Source: Bacillus sp. 165
GTDB lineage: Bacteria > Bacillota > Bacilli > Bacillales > Bacillaceae_G
Length of the DNA stretch: 64,000 bases
Assembly: GCF_017742235.1 (NCBI RefSeq)
Contig: NZ_JAGHKQ010000005.1
Coordinates: 186,001-250,000 of the forward strand
Direction: 5' to 3'
Shown here: positions 9,972 through 19,463 of the stretch, piece after piece
How the letters are laid out: each line of letters opens with the position of its first letter
How positions within the stretch are numbered: position 1 is the first letter of the stretch
Position numbers and translations under genes: made by a program
Notes under the pieces: generated by a model
Seen by the model: only the letters and a program-made list of their open reading frames with translations
What the model was told of the DNA's origin: nothing
Database searches by the model: none

Positions 9972-10736
9972 CTATGAAATCAAATATTGTGCAATCCGCT
10001 TTCCAATCTGTGATTGTATGTAATTTGTATACGGTTCATCTTGAATATTTGAACAAAGCAACGCCGCATAGATGACACGGCCCCCTGCTTGAAATCGAGC
10101 AGTATCATGAACCACTCCCTGCAAGCCGCCCGTTTTATTTGCTACCTTTACTCGCGTTTCATATTCTAATGCTCCAGGTAATTTTTCACGAAACTGTTGC
10201 TCTAAGAGCGGACGATAAAATAAATCTTGCAAAGGGGAAGTGTCCATATAATGAAGCAGCTTTACCATGTCTCGTGCCGTAGTAAAATTATCGCCTCCTG
10301 CTTCTTCTGGGTCCTGCAGCATATATCGATTGAGTGCCGTGTTCGTAAGTCCCAGATCCTTTATGGTTTGCTGAATAGGAACCATTCCTATTTTTTTGAT
10401 AGCCCAATTTGTAGCATCGTTATCAGACACTGTAATCATCAATGTCAGCAGATCGTGTGCAATAAGAACAGCCTCTTCCCTAAAAGATGCAATTACTCCG
10501 CTCCCCTTTACTTTACTGAGTACCGAACAAGAGACGGTTTCATTTAAATCCAATATATCTTGTTCAGCTTGAAATAAAGCAGTTGTTAAAATAGGCATCT
10601 TAATTAAACTGGCTGACCGATGGATAATGTCACTTTGATAGTGATACGTTACTTCTCCTTCTAATGCAAGACTCACAGTACCCTCTATTTTTTGTAAAAG
10701 CTGTTCAATATCCAAGAAAAATGACATGTTACGCAT
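9972..10736 (-). CDS. Class A beta-lactamase-like serine hydrolase without signal peptide
   Basis: About 254 residues of the penicillin-recognising serine hydrolase fold. It has SxxK as SLIK, SDN in TVSDNDATN, and KTG in ANKTGGLQG. The omega-loop region reads MLQDPEEAGGDNFTTARDM and lacks the ExxN deacylation motif of true class A beta-lactamases. No signal peptide or lipobox is visible, so it should be cytoplasmic. It overlaps the YkfC-like gene by eight bases, at the end of a dpp-like peptide-uptake operon, which points to peptide or muropeptide hydrolysis rather than antibiotic resistance. Alternative start 10727. Confidence 0.8.
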   Translation of the reverse strand: MRNMSFFLDIEQLLQKIEGTVSLALEGEVTYHYQSDIIHRSASLIKMPILTTALFQAEQDILDLNETVSCSVLSKVKGSGVIASFREEAVLIAHDLLTLMITVSDNDATNWAIKKIGMVPIQQTIKDLGLTNTALNRYMLQDPEEAGGDNFTTARDMVKLLHYMDTSPLQDLFYRPLLEQQFREKLPGALEYETRVKVANKTGGLQGVVHDTARFQAGGRVIYAALLCSNIQDEPYTNYIQSQIGKRIAQYLIS

Positions 10737-11616
10737 TCCATACTCTACGTATATTACAAAGAGCCCCTTCATAATATGTACCCGCCAAATCAAGTATTTC
10801 AATGGAAGAACCGGTCATCGGTGCATGCAGCATTTTCCCTTCCCCTGCGTATACTCCTACATGATGAATCTTTCCATTACGTGCAAAGAACAGCAAATCT
10901 CCTGGAAGCCACGCTTCTTTTGCGACTTCCACTCCCATTTTTGCTTGGTCATGGGCATCCCGAGGAATCGAATATCCACATGCTTTTGCTAATGTATGAG
11001 TAAGTCCAGAACAATCATATCCCCATGCACTCATTCCGCCCCAAAGGTACGGCAATCCTAAAAATTGTATGCCATACGCCAGCAAGTCGTTCCCTTGTTT
11101 CTTATCAACTGGCTGCATGCCATTTATCACAATCCCAGCTTCACTCTTTATCTTTCGTATTCCATCAGGAACAGCAACAAATGTCCACTCTCCTTCTTCT
11201 TTTATAACCGGAAGGGTTGTTTGAAACACGATAGACTGCTTGGAAGATTCCTCTTCATCCCATAGCAGTGCTTCTGGTACCATAATGACAAAGTGCCTCT
11301 TTTGTCCAGAAACCCCTTGTTCTAATTGAGATTTATGCATCCAACCTGGGTATCCTTGTTCATTTTTAGAGGATGCTTGCGATAATACCGCTACCTCTGC
11401 CCATTCTCCTTCCTCTTTTAAAATTTCCACTTGATCGCCCAAAAGCACTTGTGTTTGCATTAAATTATCTTCATATAATTTCATCCGCTCTTTATGTGCC
11501 AAACTGTCTATCCAATATTTCATCCACCCTGAAGCAGCAAGAGCTAATTTAAGCCATTCTCCTTCTACAGGATGTGTCCACACATTTGCGACAGGTACAC
11601 GTACTGTTGCCTTCAT
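10729..11616 (-). CDS. ykfC: YkfC-type gamma-D-glutamyl-L-diamino acid endopeptidase (SH3b-NlpC/P60)
   Basis: Cytoplasmic enzyme that cleaves the gamma-D-Glu-diaminopimelate bond of recycled murein peptides. Of 295 residues, the first half holds two SH3b-like domains (VRVPVANVWTHP..., then ALLWDEEESSKQ...). The C-terminal NlpC/P60 domain has catalytic Cys in YDCSGLTH and His in KIHHVGVYAGEG. No signal peptide. Start MKATVRVPVANVW at 11616 after GAGGAGGAGAAAAC. It follows the substrate-binding protein gene, as ykfC follows the dpp genes in B. subtilis. Confidence 0.88.
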   Translation of the reverse strand: MKATVRVPVANVWTHPVEGEWLKLALAASGWMKYWIDSLAHKERMKLYEDNLMQTQVLLGDQVEILKEEGEWAEVAVLSQASSKNEQGYPGWMHKSQLEQGVSGQKRHFVIMVPEALLWDEEESSKQSIVFQTTLPVIKEEGEWTFVAVPDGIRKIKSEAGIVINGMQPVDKKQGNDLLAYGIQFLGLPYLWGGMSAWGYDCSGLTHTLAKACGYSIPRDAHDQAKMGVEVAKEAWLPGDLLFFARNGKIHHVGVYAGEGKMLHAPMTGSSIEILDLAGTYYEGALCNIRRVWNA

Positions 11617-11640
11617 GTTTTCTCCTCCTCTTGTTACAGA

Positions 11641-11670
11641 CAAAACCACCGCCAAAAAGCGATGGTTTTG
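11641..11670 (-). terminator. Hairpin between dppE and ykfC
   Basis: Stem of about 12 bases, caaaaccaccgc / gcgatggttttg, with two G-T-type mismatches and a short A-rich loop. It is not followed by a T run on the minus strand, so it is more likely an mRNA-processing or partial attenuation site than a full terminator. Confidence 0.45.
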
Positions 11671-11712
11671 CTTTAATCTTAAAAATTTCTTGGAACGAGG
11701 TGTCTAACTACT

Positions 11713-13320
11713 TTATTTCTTATCTGCCCATTTTAATTCTAGATAACCAACTGGGTGATGAACAACACCTGTTATATTATCTTTTTGCAAATATGTTTGA
11801 GCGTAGAAGTATAGAGGAACTACAGGCAATTCTTTCAGCAATAACTGCTCTGCTTGATATAGATACTCAAAGCGCTGCTTTTCCTCTTTCTCTTGCTTAG
11901 ATTTCTTAATTAACTCATCGTACTGTGCGTTGCTCCAAGCTGTACGGTTCATGATATTACCCGTCGTAAAGTTTTCTAAGAAATTGACAGGGTCTCCGTA
12001 ATCAGCAAGGAACGAGCCGCGAGAAAATTGGAATTTACCTGCTTTTTGATCTTCGGAGAACACATTCCACTCCATGTTCGCAATCTTAATATCTACTCCC
12101 AATGCTTCGTTTATCATTTGCTGCAGAGCCTCTGCTACCATCTTATTGCCATCACTCGTGCTATATGTCAACGTAACTTCCGGAAGGGCTTTGTATCCTT
12201 CTTCCTTCATGCCTTCCTCTAATAACTGTTTAGCTTTTGCTGTATCTGTCTTAATTAAATCACCGTTATGTTTACGGAAATCCTGACCGCTTGCATCCTC
12301 AAAGCCGTACGATACCATACCATATGCTGCCTTTTGTCCTTGGCGCTTTACATACTTTGCTATCTTCTCTTGATCAATTGCCAACGAAAAGGCTTCGCGA
12401 ATTTTTTGGTTTTGGAAAGGCTCCATATTAACATTGAATCGATAAAATTCTAAGCCTGCTTGATCTTCCATTTTTACTTTCCCGTCTTCTATCAACTTTT
12501 CCGCTAACGCAGAAGGAACACTGGAAGAGTCTAATTCATTTGTTTGGTACATTTGATACTCTGTATTGGAATCGTTAATCATTGCCCATTTCACACCATC
12601 AAGCTTAACAGACTTTGCATCCCAATAATGCTCATTCTTCTCAAATACCATTTCTTTGGAATGCTCCCATTTTGTAAGCTTAAATGGACCGTTTCCTACA
12701 AATGTAGCTGCTTCTTTTGCCCAGTCTGCATTGTTTTCTACAACATCCTTAGAAACCGGGAAGAAAGAAGGATTCGTAATAACGCTTAAGAAAAAGGCTT
12801 GCGGACTTGTTAACGTTACTTCAAATGTATTTTCGTCTACTGCTTTCACCTTTACATCATCTGCAGAGCCTTTCCCTGTATTATATGCTTCAGCTCCTTC
12901 AATGAAGTAAGCTAGGAATGCTGCTGGAGACGCCAATTCAGCACTTAACATACGCTTCCATGCATATTCAAAATCCTCTGCTGTTACAGGTTTGCCGTTA
13001 GACCATTTTGCATTCTTACGCAAATGAAACGTATAGACTTTACCATCAGAAGAAACATCCCATTTCTCTGCTGCTGCAGGTTCTGGCTGATGATCTTTGC
13101 CTAGACGCGTCAAACCTTCCCCGAGGTTATTCAACGCATTCCAAGATACCCCGTCAAATCCAATTGGAGGGTCAAAGCTTGTCGGCTCATTGCCGTTATT
13201 CAAATTTAAAATCTTCTTTGCTTCTTTGCCTTTCTCAGGTGAAGCAGATGAATCCTGCTTTGCCGTACATGCACTTAGCATGAGCAACATTGTCATTAAA
13301 ACTGCTAACCACTTCTTCAT
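11713..13320 (-). CDS. dppE: Peptide ABC transporter substrate-binding lipoprotein (DppE/OppA family)
   Basis: Extracytoplasmic peptide receptor, 535 residues. The signal MKKWLAVLMTMLLMLSAC ends in a lipobox (LSAC), so Cys18 is lipidated. The SBP_bac_5 domain is complete: NNGNEPTSFDPPIG near the start, KWSNGKPVTAEDFEYAWKRM, and REAFSLAIDQEKI in the middle. The ATG overlaps the dppD stop by four bases (ATGA). The downstream murein endopeptidase suggests murein tripeptides as ligand; that is inference. Confidence 0.9.
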   Translation of the reverse strand: MKKWLAVLMTMLLMLSACTAKQDSSASPEKGKEAKKILNLNNGNEPTSFDPPIGFDGVSWNALNNLGEGLTRLGKDHQPEPAAAEKWDVSSDGKVYTFHLRKNAKWSNGKPVTAEDFEYAWKRMLSAELASPAAFLAYFIEGAEAYNTGKGSADDVKVKAVDENTFEVTLTSPQAFFLSVITNPSFFPVSKDVVENNADWAKEAATFVGNGPFKLTKWEHSKEMVFEKNEHYWDAKSVKLDGVKWAMINDSNTEYQMYQTNELDSSSVPSALAEKLIEDGKVKMEDQAGLEFYRFNVNMEPFQNQKIREAFSLAIDQEKIAKYVKRQGQKAAYGMVSYGFEDASGQDFRKHNGDLIKTDTAKAKQLLEEGMKEEGYKALPEVTLTYSTSDGNKMVAEALQQMINEALGVDIKIANMEWNVFSEDQKAGKFQFSRGSFLADYGDPVNFLENFTTGNIMNRTAWSNAQYDELIKKSKQEKEEKQRFEYLYQAEQLLLKELPVVPLYFYAQTYLQKDNITGVVHHPVGYLELKWADKK

Positions 13321-14348
13321 ACGATTACCCCTTTCCCATTATATATTTGTATAGCACTTGAGGAAAATGCTTGCCTTGCCCGCGGATCCTGAAGCCAGCA
13401 TGCCGTTTTATGCTCTTGTTCAATGACTGTCATAGGCGGGTATATTGTATCGCATACCTCCATTGCCATCGGACAACGATCTACAAAGCCGCATCCTTTT
13501 GGCGGCTGGAATAGGTCCGGAGGTGTTCCTGGAATGCTTTGCAGCACATCCTCGCGTTTACTATTTAGATTTGGAATACTTTCTAACAAGCCTTTTGTGT
13601 AAGGATGTGCCGGCGCTTTAAAAATATCGCTGGAATCCCCTGTTTCCACTAGTTTTCCTGTATACATGACCATGACTCGATCAGCAACTTGCGCCACAAC
13701 ACCTAAGTCATGTGTAATAAGTAAAATAGATAAATCCAGCTTTTCCTTTAAATCCTCTAGCAGTTCCAATATTTGCGCTTGAATGGTAACATCCAACGCC
13801 GTTGTTGGTTCATCCGCAATCAAAAGAGAAGGATTGCAAGCAAGTGCCATGGCTATGACTATACGCTGCCGTTGCCCGCCACTAAAATGGTGTGGATATT
13901 GGCCAACCCTTACTTTCGGGTTAGGGATCCCTACTAAATCCAGCAGGTCCAAAGCGCGTTCCTTCGCTTGCCTCTTCGTGATACCCAGATGGGTAACCAT
14001 TCCTTCAGTCAGCTGTGTTTCGATTGTAAGGGTAGGATTCAAGCTTGTCATCGGATCCTGGAAAATCATCCCCATGCGCCGTCCGCGCAACGCTCGCAGT
14101 TCAGAAGAGGTAAGGGATAACACAGCCTGATCTGCAACTTTAATAGAACCATTGACTTGTACAGCTTTATTTGACTGAATCATACCAAAAATACTTTTTG
14201 CCGTGACCGACTTACCTGATCCAGATTCTCCTACTAGGGCTACGGTCTCTCCTCTTTCAATAGAAAAGGATACTCCTCGAACTGCCTGTACAAATCCTCC
14301 ATATGTACGAAATGCAACCTCTAAATTTTCTACTTCTACAAAACTCAT
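13317..14348 (-). CDS. dppD: Peptide ABC transporter ATP-binding protein (DppD/OppD family)
   Basis: Energises the importer. The 343 residues contain Walker A GESGSGKS, the signature FSGGQRQRI, Walker B LLIADEPTTALD, the H-loop THDLG, and the oligopeptide C-terminal extension with the CGFVDRCPMAMEVCD cysteine cluster that usually holds an Fe-S site in OppD/OppF proteins. No second ATPase (OppF) lies in this operon, so DppD may form a homodimer as in the B. subtilis dpp system. Confidence 0.9.
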   Translation of the reverse strand: MSFVEVENLEVAFRTYGGFVQAVRGVSFSIERGETVALVGESGSGKSVTAKSIFGMIQSNKAVQVNGSIKVADQAVLSLTSSELRALRGRRMGMIFQDPMTSLNPTLTIETQLTEGMVTHLGITKRQAKERALDLLDLVGIPNPKVRVGQYPHHFSGGQRQRIVIAMALACNPSLLIADEPTTALDVTIQAQILELLEDLKEKLDLSILLITHDLGVVAQVADRVMVMYTGKLVETGDSSDIFKAPAHPYTKGLLESIPNLNSKREDVLQSIPGTPPDLFQPPKGCGFVDRCPMAMEVCDTIYPPMTVIEQEHKTACWLQDPRARQAFSSSAIQIYNGKGVIV

Positions 14349-14353
14349 AGTTG

Positions 14354-15274
14354 TTAATCCCCTTTCCGCAGTTTCGGATCAAGGGCATCCTGCAGACCAT
14401 CCCCTAAGACGTTAAAAGCGAACATCGTTAAGGAAATAAATATCGCAGGGAAGAAAAGACGCCACCAATCTCCGGTTAGAATAGCGGATAATCCATCATT
14501 CGCAAGTACACCCCAGCTTGCAAACGGCGCTTGAATACCCAGTCCTAAAAAACTTAAAAACGACTCTGCAAAAATAGCAGATGGAACAGAGAGTGTCATA
14601 TTTACAAGAATAGGGCCAACTGTGTTTGGAAGCAGTCCTTTCAAAATAACACGAAACGTACTTGCTCCCAACGTTTGAGAGGCTAAAATAAATTCTTGTG
14701 ATCGCAGCTGCATAACTTGTCCGCGCACGATTCGTGCCATGCCGACCCAGCCTGTAATGGTGAGGGCAATAATAATAGTGTGAAGACCCGGTCCCATTAC
14801 AACCATAAGTAAAATAACAACCAATAAATAAGGAATACCATATAAAAGCTCTACAAAACGCATCATATAGTTATCTGTTTTTCCGCCTTTATATCCAGAA
14901 AACCCGCCATACAATACACCAATGGTCATATCGATAAGCGCAGCTATGACCCCGACGAACAAGCTGATTCGAGCTCCGTACCAAACACGGGCAAATAAAT
15001 CACGCCCAAGCTCATCTGTTCCAAACCAATGCTCGCCACTTGGAGGCTGGCTTCCCTCCACTACATTTTGCTGTGAAACATCATAAGGAGATATAATGGG
15101 TCCAATTACGGCACCCAAAAATAAAATCCCTAAAAAAACCAGCCCTGTCATCGCCAATTTATTTTTCTTTAATCGGCGCCATCCGTCTTGCCAGTAGGAT
15201 AAAGATGGTCGTACAACTGCTTCTGCATTCCCTTTTCTTTCCCGTTGCACAAATAAATGATCTATTGATTCCAC
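14354..15274 (-). CDS. dppC: Peptide ABC transporter permease (DppC/OppC family)
   Basis: Inner-membrane permease, 306 residues from a GTG start after GAGGTGAAC. An N-terminal segment (LAMTGLVFLGILFLGAVIGP) is followed by the OppC signature (GTDELGRDLFARVWYGARISL) and further transmembrane helices, with the EAA loop ASQTLGASTFRVILKGLLPN. It is 11 bases from dppB and five from dppD, typical operon spacing. Confidence 0.9.
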   Translation of the reverse strand: MESIDHLFVQRERKGNAEAVVRPSLSYWQDGWRRLKKNKLAMTGLVFLGILFLGAVIGPIISPYDVSQQNVVEGSQPPSGEHWFGTDELGRDLFARVWYGARISLFVGVIAALIDMTIGVLYGGFSGYKGGKTDNYMMRFVELLYGIPYLLVVILLMVVMGPGLHTIIIALTITGWVGMARIVRGQVMQLRSQEFILASQTLGASTFRVILKGLLPNTVGPILVNMTLSVPSAIFAESFLSFLGLGIQAPFASWGVLANDGLSAILTGDWWRLFFPAIFISLTMFAFNVLGDGLQDALDPKLRKGD

Positions 15275-15285
15275 TTCTGTTCACC

Positions 15286-16218
15286 TCACTTTTGATGATG
15301 CAGTTTTATACGCGGATCCAGCCAGCTATAAATGAAGTCTACAATTAACAACATAACAATTAATAAGATGCTATAAAAAATGGTTGTCCCCATAATAACT
15401 GAATAATCACGATTGTTAATGCTCTCTACAAAATACTTACCCATCCCCGGGATAGCAAAGATTTTCTCAATAACAAAACTTCCTGTTAATACACCAGCTA
15501 CCAATGTACCCAAAATGGTTATAATAGGGAGTAAGGCATTTTTCAGTGCATGCACAACCACGATACGTGCAGGATGCAGACCTTTCGCATGTGCAGTTTG
15601 GATATAATCTTGCGTTAATACTTCTAACATGCTGCTTCGTGTTAAACGGGCGATAATCGCTGTAGGCCCCGTCGCCAAGGCAATAGTCGGTAAAATCATA
15701 TGCTTCCAGCTTTGCCAGGTAGCAACCGGTAAAATCCCCCAATTTACTGCAACTTGTTGAATTAAAAAGGTAGCTAAAATAAAGCTCGGTACAGAAATAC
15801 CAATAACAGCAAACGTCATAGCTATATAGTCAATAACCTGATTATGACGCAATGCAGCAATAATCCCTAAGGTAATCCCAGTCAAAACAGCTAATAAAAT
15901 AGCATACATTCCAAGTTCAGCACTGACGGGAAATCCGCGGCTGAGCAGTTCATTTACGGAAGTACCCGATTGCTTCATGCTGATTCCTAAATCACCTTTT
16001 AAAAGAGAAGCAACATAATAGAAAAATTGAATATGTAACGGCTCGTCCAAATGATAACGCGTATTCAAATTCTCCATAACAGCATCGCTTGTTCCTTTAC
16101 CTTGATCTTGATTGAACGGGGAACCAGGAACACTGTGCATGAGTACAAATGTAACAGCTATGATAATGAGCAACGTAACTAATGTAGATAATATACGGCG
16201 AATTAAATATTGAAACAT
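15286..16218 (-). CDS. dppB: Peptide ABC transporter permease (DppB/OppB family)
   Basis: First gene of the operon and partner of DppC in the membrane channel. The 310 residues begin MFQYLIRRILSTLVTLLIII and include the OppB loop PGSPFNQDQG, about six transmembrane helices and the EAA motif HAKGLHPARIVVVHALKNALLP. The ATG follows a very strong AAAGGGGGGAAG ribosome site. Confidence 0.9.
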   Translation of the reverse strand: MFQYLIRRILSTLVTLLIIIAVTFVLMHSVPGSPFNQDQGKGTSDAVMENLNTRYHLDEPLHIQFFYYVASLLKGDLGISMKQSGTSVNELLSRGFPVSAELGMYAILLAVLTGITLGIIAALRHNQVIDYIAMTFAVIGISVPSFILATFLIQQVAVNWGILPVATWQSWKHMILPTIALATGPTAIIARLTRSSMLEVLTQDYIQTAHAKGLHPARIVVVHALKNALLPIITILGTLVAGVLTGSFVIEKIFAIPGMGKYFVESINNRDYSVIMGTTIFYSILLIVMLLIVDFIYSWLDPRIKLHHQK

Positions 16219-16276
16219 AACTTCCCCCCTTTGATGTAATGTTATTTCTCATTTTTCACCTAAAATTAAAATTAAA

Positions 16277-16302
16277 AATATTCAGAACTATTATAAATTA
16301 TA
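16277..16302 (-). promoter_or_regulatory. Candidate -10 box and CodY-like site upstream of dppB
   Basis: The very AT-rich 16219-16573 gap has a TATAAT on the minus strand (16297-16302). Just downstream of it the 15-mer aatattcagaactat (16277-16291) matches the CodY consensus AATTTTCWGAAAATT at 11 of 15 positions. The B. subtilis dpp operon is a classic CodY target. No clear -35 box was found. Confidence 0.35.
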
Positions 16303-16499
16303 CAGAAATTTCACGGAATTTGATAGATTTTTTTACAAATTTCATTTTATTATTGAAATTTTTCTTCAATTTCTTATTAGGGAATTATTATTTTTATATA
16401 TAAATTTAAAAATGATATATCTTATTAAATGTATATTGTATGCACTCTTCGTTTGAATCATATGACACCGAATTTATTATAGTCACTTACACCAATCCC

Positions 16500-16529
16500 T
16501 ATATAAGAACTCCCTTATGTTCTTATATA
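16500..16529. repeat. Perfect 11-base palindrome in the dppB-pyrG gap
   Basis: tatataagaac (16500-16510) and gttcttatata (16519-16529) with an eight-base loop and no T run. It could be a protein operator or an mRNA hairpin. Nothing else in this gap is explained. Confidence 0.5.
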
Positions 16530-16573
16530 CCGCAAACTGAAATGACTAAACATAGTCTCCATGCATAACTTCC

Positions 16574-16606
16574 ATAAAAAAGCGACTATCCATTTGGATA
16601 GTCGCT
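16574..16606 (-). terminator. Intrinsic terminator after pyrG
   Basis: Eleven-base perfect stem agcgactatcc / ggatagtcgct with a four-base loop, followed on the minus strand by TTTTTAT, eight bases past the pyrG stop codon. Confidence 0.85.
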
Positions 16607-16614
16607 CTCATAAT

Positions 16615-18294
<1,680 letters not shown>

Positions 18295-18332
18295 TCATAT
18301 TTTAATATAACCTTTTTTTAGAAAAGCTTTAT

Positions 18333-18392
18333 AAAAACAAAAAAGAAAATTGCATCCCTGCCGTACCATACGTAAAGAGGGAGCAATTTTCT
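18333..18392 (-). promoter_or_regulatory. pyrG leader attenuator (CTP-sensed)
   Basis: On the minus strand a terminator hairpin with strands AGAAAATTGC-TCCCT and AGGGA-TGCAATTTTCT is followed by TTTTTGTTTTT. Its 5' strand contains the pyrimidine run CTCCCTCTTT (18374-18383). In B. subtilis, extra G residues added at the start of the transcript when CTP is low pair with such a run and block termination. The arrangement here is the same. Confidence 0.85.
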
Positions 18393-18431
18393 TATATATT
18401 CATCAGTAATTCTAATTCGATCTTTTTTAAA

Positions 18432-18473
18432 GAGCCCAAAAAGTATTCTACATAGCCTTATTTAAAAAGTCAA
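18432..18473 (-). promoter_or_regulatory. pyrG promoter and GGGCTC initiation site
   Basis: On the minus strand TTGACT (18468-18473), 17-base spacer, TAGAAT (18445-18450), then seven bases to GGGCTC (18432-18437). GGGC is the start sequence that allows reiterative G addition in the known pyrG mechanism. Confidence 0.85.
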
Positions 18474-18516
18474 TAAGAATCTTCATCCTTTTCAATAGAC
18501 AATATTATTTGAAAAT

Positions 18517-18538
18517 AAAAAAGCGGACACAAGTCCGC
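18517..18538 (-). terminator. Intrinsic terminator after rpoE
   Basis: Stem gcggac / gtccgc (18523-18528, 18533-18538), loop acaa, followed on the minus strand by six T. It separates rpoE from the pyrG promoter. Confidence 0.8.
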
Positions 18539-18560
18539 CTTTCTCATTGTTACTCATCAA

Positions 18561-19103
18561 TTACGCTTCTTCATCTTCTTCAGTTTCATCATATTCTACT
18601 TCATCTTCTTCAATATAATCTTCGTCTTCATCATCTAAATCTTCGATATCATCTTCATCATCAAGATCATCAAAATCTTCTGCTTCATCATCATCTAAAT
18701 CTTCTTCATCCAGATCTTCTATCTCATCGATATCTTCAAGATCATCATAATCTTCCTCTTCTTCTGCAACAAATTCATCCATATCCTCTTCTGAAGCCTT
18801 ACGCTTCTTCTTAGGTTTTGGCTGAGGCAATACTTCCTCTTCAATTTGTTCATATGGATACCAGCTGCGAAGACCCCAACGACCTTCTCCTATACAAATG
18901 AAACGTCCATCGATATTTAAATCTGTGTAGAATTGAGATAGTTTGTCGACTACTTGTTCTTCTGATAAACCCAAGATATTTGCCACTTCGCTGACTACGT
19001 CTGAGAAAGTGATAGCTTGCTTTCGGTTTTCCATAATGGCATGAGCAAGCTCAATCATGGATAATTCCTTTAATTCTTCCGGTGAATACTGCTCTAATTT
19101 CAA
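18561..19103 (-). CDS. rpoE: DNA-directed RNA polymerase subunit delta
   Basis: Gram-positive accessory RNA polymerase subunit that increases transcription specificity and recycling. About 100 N-terminal residues form the HARE-HTH domain ([24 protein letters not shown] ... [11 protein letters not shown] ... WGLRSWYPY). The rest is an almost purely Asp/Glu tail after a lysine-rich link (PKPKKKRK). The TTG at 19103, eight bases after AAAGGGTG, gives the family N-terminus and 180 residues; a GTG three codons earlier is possible but sits on the ribosome site. Confidence 0.92.
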   Translation of the reverse strand: MKLEQYSPEELKELSMIELAHAIMENRKQAITFSDVVSEVANILGLSEEQVVDKLSQFYTDLNIDGRFICIGEGRWGLRSWYPYEQIEEEVLPQPKPKKKRKASEEDMDEFVAEEEEDYDDLEDIDEIEDLDEEDLDDDEAEDFDDLDDEDDIEDLDDEDEDYIEEDEVEYDETEEDEEA

Positions 19104-19433
19104 GCGAGGCACACCCTTTCTTTAAAATGTAAGAGTTTATAAAGTAAAACTTGTATCAGCCGGATATATTCCTTTGCACTGATAGTTAGTTAAATCCATC
19201 TGACCTTATCGTGGTTCTTTCCATTCTGCCTTTTCGATTGCTTTCATCCCCGAATCAGCATTTTACTGCCTATTCATGCAAGATTACAGTGCCTTCTAGC
19301 TGCCATTCCACTACGTTCCTACATAAAACCCGTATAGTATGTAGTCTCATTATAGGTTCAATACAAAAAAATCCATACCACTCATTATAAACAAAACTAC
19401 ATCAAATATGCCACATAAACAAGTGCATTATAC
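19104..19433. other. Intergenic gap upstream of rpoE
   Basis: About 330 bases without a convincing reading frame. It should hold the rpoE promoter. Minus-strand TATAAT boxes lie at 19349-19354 and 19427-19432, the latter overlapping the icmF terminator, but neither has a good -35 box. Nothing else was seen. Confidence 0.4.
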
Positions 19434-19463
19434 AAAAAAAAGAGGAAATCAACAATGATTTCC
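19434..19463 (-). terminator. Intrinsic terminator after icmF
   Basis: Stem ggaaatca / tgatttcc (19444-19451, 19456-19463), loop aaca, followed on the minus strand by TCTTTTTTT. It begins directly at the icmF stop codon and ends the fatty-acid operon. Confidence 0.8.

Noticed and set aside
9972-10736. Antibiotic-resistance beta-lactamase
   Set aside because: No signal peptide and no ExxN omega-loop motif; operon context points to peptide metabolism.
11574-11900. 108-residue plus-strand frame over the dppE end
   Set aside because: It crosses the dppE stop and the ykfC start in antisense and shows no conserved pattern.
13783-14130. 115-residue plus-strand frame across dppD
   Set aside because: Antisense of conserved ABC ATPase motifs, no ribosome site.
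18509-18814. Leu/His-rich 101-residue plus-strand frame
   Set aside because: It is the antisense shadow of the Asp/Glu repeat tail of RNA polymerase delta; the composition follows from GAT/GAA codons read backwards.
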